Shown in pieces: positions 59,073-64,000 of a DNA stretch of 64,000 nt. The stretch covers positions 1 to 64,000 of the forward strand of contig DYGG01000006.1 in the NCBI GenBank assembly GCA_020724775.1, in the 5' to 3' direction. Within the stretch, counting starts at the first letter, position 1, and every line of letters begins with the position of its first letter. The stretch comes from Ignavibacterium sp. Lineage in GTDB: Bacteria; Zixibacteria; MSB-5A5; GN15; PGXB01. A model generated the notes under the pieces. That model saw nothing but the letters and a program-made list of their open reading frames with translations. It was not told the DNA's origin and did not search any database. A program made the translations under genes and the position numbers.

Positions 59073-60905
59073 TTATTCCAATTTCTGCCCTCGCGCTTCC
59101 CCGCTCTGGAGAATTTTGGAATATCCGGTCTTGTTCCTGAGAAGATCCAGTGCCTGGACAACGCCCGGATCGCTCTTCAGAATGATATTCTCGTAAACAC
59201 CCCGCTCGCCGTTGATCTTGGCGACAATCTCGCGTTTAATCGCCCGCTTGATATAATCGAGCGAATTGACAAAATCGGCTTCCTTTTCCTTCTTAATCTT
59301 ATCTTCAAAAGCCACAACCGCCGGGTTGAATAGAGTATCCTTATTCTCTTCCTTCACAATTTCCTTAATCTTGTCGAGAGAAACTTCCAGCGAAGTTTTG
59401 TAATTGAAATGCTTACTCTCCAGATACGAGCGGAACTGCTTGATGATATCGTCGGTGATTTCGATATCGGCCGTGGCATCAGGATGGGACGCCATATATT
59501 TCACGGCGAAATCGAAAAACATCGCCTGTCGCTCCAGGTTTATTTCGAGCGGCTCCAGGTACGGGTCGCGCACAACTTCGACATCGGGAAGTATCCCGCC
59601 GCCGCCATAGACCGGCCTCCCTTTATTGGTGAAATAGACTTCTTTCTTGGAAACCGCCATGGTGTCGGTCACCACGGAGTCGGCCGCGCCTTCTGTCTCG
59701 GAATCAGTGTCAAACAAAGCATGGGCGGGGTTCTTCTTTTCCTTGTCCGGTTTCTGAATGCAACGGCCCGACGGCACATAGTACTTGGCTGTGGTCAATT
59801 TCAGTGCCACCTGGTCATCAGTGCCGACTGGGAATATCTGTTGAACCAATCCCTTGCCGTAAGTGGGATGTCCCATTATCACACCGCGGTCCCAATCCTG
59901 AATGGCGCCGGCAACAATTTCAGAGGCAGAGGCCGTTCCTTCATCAACCAGGACTATCAGAGGATTATCAGGATATAGCGGCAGACGGCGCGAATAATAG
60001 CGGCGCTCGGAATCGGCATACTTCCCCTTGGTATATACCACCAGTTTACCTTCCGGAACAAACAACTCAGCCGTCTCGACCGCCTGCTGGAGAAGTCCAC
60101 CGCCGTTGGAGCGAAGGTCGAAAATTAACGCTTCAATCCCTTTGCCGTTCAATTCGGTGATAGCATCCACTAACTCCCGGCTGGTTTCCTCGGCGAAGCG
60201 CGACAGACGAATATATCCAACGTTGGTGCCATCAATTATTCCGTAATAACTGACTGATTTCAGTTCAATTACAGCCCGCTCCAGTTCAAATTCAAGCAGA
60301 TTGGCAATCCCTTCACGTTTGATTTTCAGAGTAACTTTGGTTCCGCTTGGCCCGCGCATCAACTTGGCGGCGTCAGCCGTCGTCATTTTGAATGTTGACT
60401 GCCCATTTATTTCAAAAATCTGGTCGCCCGATTTCAACCCTCTCCGGTAAGACGGGGACCCTTCCATCGGCGTAACTATTATAATATGGTCATCCCGGGC
60501 ATCAATTTCCATCCCCAGCCCCTCATACTTTCCGTGCGTGCTCTCCATCAATTGGTCATAAGAGCGCTTCTCCATTAGAACCGAAAACCGGTCCAACCCT
60601 TCCAGCATCCCCCGAATTCCGGCATTTATCAGTTCTTCGGTATCGATATCTTCCATATACCGGTTCTTGATATCATAAACGGTCTGATTAAACTTCTTTA
60701 TCTCCTTGAAAAGGGTTTCACGAGAATCCCTATTTTTGACTTCGGAGTCGGCGGTCGGAAGTTCATCCAGATTGATATGAACGGTGTCGGCAAGGATAAT
60801 GGTCTTGGTCTCCGGCGGAGCCACCGCTTCACCCGTGCCAACCACCCAAATTAGCCCCAACAGAAACGCTGTCAGGGAGAATATCATCATCGTGAATCTC
60901 TTCAT
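59073..60905 (-). CDS. ctpA: CtpA-type C-terminal processing peptidase (S41)
   Basis: A 610-residue protein; ATG 60905 follows GGAGG at 8 bases. A signal/anchor helix (FTMMIFSLTAFLLGLIWVVG) is followed by a helical segment, a PDZ domain (YEGLGMEIDARDDHIIIVTP; SPSYRRGLKSGDQIFEINGQ) and the S41 core: GIEALIFDLRSNGGGLL, DEGTASASEIVAGAIQDW (catalytic Ser) and TYGKGLVQQI (catalytic Lys). A C-terminal ~150-residue helical extension follows. It processes proteins in the periplasm. The gene stands alone between two terminator-bounded units. Confidence 0.96.
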   Translation of the reverse strand: MKRFTMMIFSLTAFLLGLIWVVGTGEAVAPPETKTIILADTVHINLDELPTADSEVKNRDSRETLFKEIKKFNQTVYDIKNRYMEDIDTEELINAGIRGMLEGLDRFSVLMEKRSYDQLMESTHGKYEGLGMEIDARDDHIIIVTPMEGSPSYRRGLKSGDQIFEINGQSTFKMTTADAAKLMRGPSGTKVTLKIKREGIANLLEFELERAVIELKSVSYYGIIDGTNVGYIRLSRFAEETSRELVDAITELNGKGIEALIFDLRSNGGGLLQQAVETAELFVPEGKLVVYTKGKYADSERRYYSRRLPLYPDNPLIVLVDEGTASASEIVAGAIQDWDRGVIMGHPTYGKGLVQQIFPVGTDDQVALKLTTAKYYVPSGRCIQKPDKEKKNPAHALFDTDSETEGAADSVVTDTMAVSKKEVYFTNKGRPVYGGGGILPDVEVVRDPYLEPLEINLERQAMFFDFAVKYMASHPDATADIEITDDIIKQFRSYLESKHFNYKTSLEVSLDKIKEIVKEENKDTLFNPAVVAFEDKIKKEKEADFVNSLDYIKRAIKREIVAKINGERGVYENIILKSDPGVVQALDLLRNKTGYSKILQSGEARGQKLE

Positions 60906-61323
60906 ATCCGTAACCTCCAATGGAGCATCCTTAATTTCAATCTACCTTTTTACATCCTATTGTCAAGCAAGATAAGAACCGGCGTGTACTCTATCTGCTT
61001 GATGATTTAACAGTTATTCCACCTTTTTGGTTTCACTTATTTAGACGAGCGAACAGCCAGAATATCAACTGATTATCTGCTAACAGGTTGAAATACTCTT
61101 TAGACATATCATCATCCAAGTAATGCTTAATTGAGCGCTGCTGCGCTCTAACTTATTATACGATAGGGCATAGCCAAACCTATGAAAAGCAATGCAATAT
61201 TTCTGTTCAGTGCTGAAACAGATAGCAGCCTCCCAGTATTTTATTCCCGGCGGTTGACATCAGAATCCAGTTCCCCTATCTTGTCCTATGCCTACGGTAA
61301 GTTCGCAATCTATTTCATAACCA
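60906..61323. other. Gene-free interval between ctpA and the HAD phosphatase gene
   Basis: About 420 bases. It contains the promoter region of ctpA (minus strand) near its right-hand start, and a short perfect hairpin GAGCGC-TGCT-GCGCTC at 61133-61148 with no T-run. I see no RNA gene, reading frame or repeat in it. Confidence 0.4.
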
Positions 61324-61968
61324 ATGAAATTGAATAGCATAAGAGTACTGATTTTCGACCTTGATGGCACTCTTGTCGATACTTCAGCCGGTGTGGTACA
61401 GTCAGTTAACGCCACCCTTCAATATTTTGGCGAACCGCCGCGGCCCGACCGCGAGATAATCAAATTTATCGGTTTTCCTTTAGGGGAGATGTTTTCCGCC
61501 TTTTCGAGCAAACCGTATGACCTTCTTTGGCAGAAGTTTCAGGAACTGGGTAAAGATGCTATCACCGAGTCCGCCGTTGCCATTGACGGGGTTGCCGAAA
61601 CGGTGGCTGAACTCAGAAGACGTGGCTACCGCCTCGGAATTGGAACAACCAAAATTCATTACCATCTTGAAAAAATTGTCCGGAAATTTTCCTGGGATAA
61701 AACCTTTGAAGCGCTGGTGGGCGCCGATGATGTCCCTCGCGTCAAACCCCACCCCGATGCCTTTTTGAAAGCAATGGCTATTCTGAAGGGCTCTGAAACG
61801 AATACCTTGATTGTCGGGGACACCATTAACGATATCCTTGCCGCCAGAGCGGCCTCACTTCCGATCGCCCTGGTGGAATCTCCTTATGGTAATTCCGATT
61901 TCCCCGAGGCAGCCGCGCCCGACTTGAGTCTAAAGAGATTTTCAGACTTATTGAGGATTCTTCCGTAA
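61324..61968 (+). CDS. HAD-superfamily phosphatase (phosphoglycolate-phosphatase-like)
   Basis: A 214-residue protein. Motif I is FDLDGTLVDTS (nucleophile Asp13 and acid Asp15), motif II is GIGTT, motif III Lys in VKPHPDAF and motif IV GDTINDILAA. A helical cap domain lies at ~20-90. Phosphoglycolate or pyrophosphate phosphatase activity is usual for this cap type but substrate cannot be assigned. The ribosome binding site is weak. Confidence 0.93.
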   Translation: MKLNSIRVLIFDLDGTLVDTSAGVVQSVNATLQYFGEPPRPDREIIKFIGFPLGEMFSAFSSKPYDLLWQKFQELGKDAITESAVAIDGVAETVAELRRRGYRLGIGTTKIHYHLEKIVRKFSWDKTFEALVGADDVPRVKPHPDAFLKAMAILKGSETNTLIVGDTINDILAARAASLPIALVESPYGNSDFPEAAAPDLSLKRFSDLLRILP

Positions 61969-62013
61969 GTACGATATACCGGCGCTTAAAATGCGACGGA
62001 GGTTTGCAGGATT

Positions 62014-62511
62014 TTGATTCACATATATTCATTCGAAACACCTCTTGGCGAAATGGGAGCGGTGGCGACAGAACGAGGCATAACTCTTCTGATATTACCC
62101 CCCCTTCGGCGAGAGTACGTGGAGAACTGGCTGACTCGTCGGTATCCGGCGACTCCCTCCGAAACTGGAGGTGAGGTAAACAAGAGGCTCGCCGGGCAGA
62201 TAAATGAGTATCTCCGGGGCAGACGAAAGAAGTTTGAGATACCGCTGGATTTGCAGGTCACTGCGTTCCAGAGAAGAGTCCTGTATGAGGTAGCGCAAAT
62301 TCCGTACGGTCAAAACCGCTCCTATGGCGCAATAGCGGCGCAAATCGGAAATCCCAAAGCCTCTCGCGCAGTCGGCGCCGCCAATGCCAGAAATCCCCTG
62401 CCGTTGATTATCCCTTGTCATCGGGTGGTCGCCGGGAATGGTCCGGGCGGATATGGCGGCGGAACAGAAATGAAATTAAAACTACTTAAACTGGAGCAAG
62501 ACAACTCTTAA
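62014..62511 (+). CDS. ogt: Ogt-type methylated-DNA-protein-cysteine methyltransferase
   Basis: A 165-residue protein; TTG 62014 is used because no ATG lies upstream of the conserved N-terminus, with GGAGG at 61998-62002 as a spaced ribosome binding site. The active site IPCHRVV (Cys135) is present together with the preceding Asn-rich segment AVGAANARNPL and the helix-turn-helix YGQNRSYGAIAAQIG. It removes O6-alkyl groups from guanine, once per protein molecule. Confidence 0.95.
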   Translation: MIHIYSFETPLGEMGAVATERGITLLILPPLRREYVENWLTRRYPATPSETGGEVNKRLAGQINEYLRGRRKKFEIPLDLQVTAFQRRVLYEVAQIPYGQNRSYGAIAAQIGNPKASRAVGAANARNPLPLIIPCHRVVAGNGPGGYGGGTEMKLKLLKLEQDNS

Positions 62512-62524
62512 TTAAGGACCAATT

Positions 62525-63625
62525 ATGGACCAGAGATTACAGAAGTTGGCCCGGGTGCTGGTCAATTACTCAATTGGCATTAAACCGGGACAACTGCTGA
62601 AAATACAGGCGGAGCCGATTGCCGCTCCTCTCATAACCGCAGTTTACGAAGAGGCGTTGCGTCAGGGAGCCCATATTTTCGCCGAGGCTGTCTATATCGA
62701 TTTACGGGAGGCGCTTTTGCGCTACGGCTCCGACGAGCAGATAATGTTCTATTCTCCCATGAAGCAGATGGAAGTGGAGAAAATCGACGCCATGCTCAGC
62801 ATCTGGGGAACCACCAATACCAAATTCCTCAGTGGTGTTGACCCAGCCCGTCAGCAACTAATGAGCAAAGCGGGCCGACCGTACATGGAAAGGTTCTTTG
62901 CCCGTCAGGCTGAAGGCACCCTGCACTGGTGCGGGACACAATTTCCCACCGAGGCGCATGCCCAAGATGCCGAAATGTCCTTGCGGTAATACGAGGATTT
63001 TGTTTTCCGCGCCGGTCATCTTCACGAGGATGACCCGGTGGAATACTGGAGAGGAGTGGAAAAGGAACAGGAGCGGTTAATCAAGATTCTTGATAACGTC
63101 GATTCGCTTCATCTGCGCGCCGAACAGACCGACCTGAAACTAAGAGTTCAAAATCGCAAATGGATTAACTGCTGCGGCCAGGAGAATTTCCCCGACGGTG
63201 AGATTTTTACCTCGCCTGTCGAAGACTCTGTCAATGGTACCATTCGCTATACTTTTCCTGCTTTCTACGGCGGACGGGAAGTTCCCGGGGTCAGACTGAC
63301 TTTTAAAGATGGTGTTATTACCGATGCCAGAGCGGAGAAGCATGATGATTTTCTCCAGTCAATGTTGGGGACCGATGACGGTGCCCGGCGCCTCGGAGAA
63401 TTTGCCATCGGAACCAACTATGAGATTCAGAAATTTACCCGAAACACCCTGTTTGACGAGAAAATCGGCGGCACCTGCCATCTTGCTATCGGCGCCGCCT
63501 TCCCCGAAGCCGGCGGCAAGAACAAATCAGCCATTCACTGGGATATGGTGTGCGACCTGAAAAACGGGGGAGAGATTGAAGCCGACGGCAAAGTGATTTA
63601 CCGCAACGGCGCATTCACCATCTGA
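62525..63625 (+). pseudogene. M29-family aminopeptidase interrupted by an in-frame TAA
   Basis: Two open frames in the same frame (62525-62989 and 62990-63625) are separated only by TAA at 62987-62989. Reading through gives a normal M29 (thermophilic-type) aminopeptidase of about 366 residues: HWCGTQFPTEAHAQDAEMSL then R-stop-YEDFVFRAGHLHED, where family members have Glu between Arg and Tyr. A GAA-to-TAA change would explain it. The rest is intact: VDSLHLRAEQTDLKLRVQ, GQENFPDGEIFTSPVEDSVN (metal Glu), GTNYEIQKFTRNTLFDEK and GGTCHLAIGAAF. Members are broad metallo-aminopeptidases in the cytoplasm. As written the sequence is broken. Sequencing error cannot be excluded. Confidence 0.8.
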
Positions 63626-63629
63626 CAGC

Positions 63630-63658
63630 AAAAAGCCCCGCGCTAGGCGGGGCTTTTT
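63630..63658. terminator. Bidirectional terminator between the M29 gene and the dockerin gene
   Basis: GCCCCGC (63635-63641) pairs with GCGGGGC (63647-63653) with a 5-base loop, preceded by AAAAA and followed by TTTTT (63654-63658), so it ends transcription in both directions. Confidence 0.92.
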
Positions 63659-63667
63659 ATGGTCGTT

Positions 63668-64000
63668 TCAGGCTCCCGGAGGGGGACCGGATTTGTACAA
63701 ATAACTTATCAGGAAAGTGACATCAAGGATATTTAAGACTCCTGATGAATCGGCATCTCCGGAGCGAGTGGTCGGCGGCGCCGACCCTCCCTTGTAGAGA
63801 TATGCCAGAAGGTACGTGGCATCCAGTATATTGATACCGCCGGAACCGTTGGCATCACCCCGCAACCCTCCCTTGCAAATCACATATCCTTGTGTCACTC
63901 GCGGCGCAAATGACAGTATCGGGCTGGTGAGCCTTATGGAACGGGTGCTGATGGTCGCGGAATCTATCACCGCAAATTCTCCCGGGATCGCTCCGCCTTC
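63668..64000 (-). CDS. C-terminal part of a secreted protein with two dockerin repeats, truncated by the window
   Basis: The frame is open to the window edge on the minus strand, so the gene starts beyond 64000 and only the last 110 codons are seen. A beta segment (TRSIRLTSPILSFAPRVT) is followed by two dockerin-type units, GDANGSGGINILDATYLLAY and GDADSSGVLNILDVTFLISY, each with the DxNxDG-like calcium loop and a following helix. Ends PPGA. The same architecture closes the protein at 34312-36240. Confidence 0.88.
   Translation of the reverse strand, partial: EGGAIPGEFAVIDSATISTRSIRLTSPILSFAPRVTQGYVICKGGLRGDANGSGGINILDATYLLAYLYKGGSAPPTTRSGDADSSGVLNILDVTFLISYLYKSGPPPGA

Noticed and set aside
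61133-61148. Hairpin GAGCGC-TGCT-GCGCTC as a terminator or RNA element
   Set aside because: Six-bp stem with no T-run and no gene ending close by on either strand.
47319-63625. A recoded stop-codon genetic code in this organism
   Set aside because: One interruption is TGA and the other TAA, while all other genes in the window end normally at TGA, TAA or TAG; local errors or decay are simpler.

Overview
The window looks like a chromosomal segment from an uncultivated, diderm bacterium of the FCB/Zixibacteria type. The evidence is indirect: two long exported proteins end in FlgD-like, por-type (type IX-like) C-terminal sorting domains, two others carry tandem dockerin repeats with an NILDATY core, and there are many lipoproteins, an outer-membrane barrel and type-I signal peptides. 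No rRNA or other marker settles the phylum, so this is an inference.

Left part (1-5343, minus strand): an operon of a membrane-anchored Ser/Thr kinase with a PEGA-like domain, a small exported anchored protein, a putative surface/fibre protein and a large FlgD-tailed surface protein, closed by a terminator at the window start. A DUF4412-like exported protein (5635-6618) reads the other way.

Centre (6706-27648, plus strand): a complete-looking type VI secretion system. First comes a cargo region: a PAAR spike tip with Ig-like and transthyretin-like extensions, a zinc-metallopeptidase candidate (HESGH), a lipoprotein, a DcrB/DUF1795-like small protein, a PAAR-less copy of the Ig/transthyretin module, and a second metallopeptidase candidate (HEIAH). 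After a good promoter follow a ClpV ATPase split into two genes, TssB, TssC, Hcp, a hairpin, VgrG, TssE, TssF, TssG (with a PASTA-like N-terminus), then a second good promoter, TssK, a tail-anchored TssL-like protein, a short TssM-like GTPase with one membrane span, a small exported protein and a strong terminator. Tube, sheath and baseplate look like the Bacteroidota subtype (T6SSiii), but the membrane complex looks like a reduced TssL/TssM pair; TssJ, TssA and TssN-R are not recognisable. This hybrid is the most interesting content of the window.

Next (27743-33697, minus strand): a second operon headed by a kinase-TM-PEGA protein, followed by two CsgG-like proteins, an outer-membrane barrel and a cohesin-like lipoprotein. 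A tRNA-Arg(UCU), a dockerin/beta-helix protein, a glutathione peroxidase, a pterin dehydratase, a YceI protein and a dual CDGSH protein follow.

38620-44709 (minus strand) is an atypical chaperone-usher locus: four DUF4402-like subunits (two are recent tandem copies), a PapD-like chaperone and an usher-like barrel. 45126-64000 holds a FlgD-tailed repeat protein, a glycosyltransferase broken by an in-frame TGA, a tight housekeeping operon (smpB, amidase, murI, rmuC, M24 peptidase, lipoprotein), a nitrilase-family hydrolase, a lone receiver domain, a phasin-like protein, rlmN, ctpA, a HAD phosphatase, ogt, an M29 aminopeptidase broken by an in-frame TAA, and the end of another dockerin protein running off the window. 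No rRNA, insertion sequence, integrase or CRISPR array was seen.
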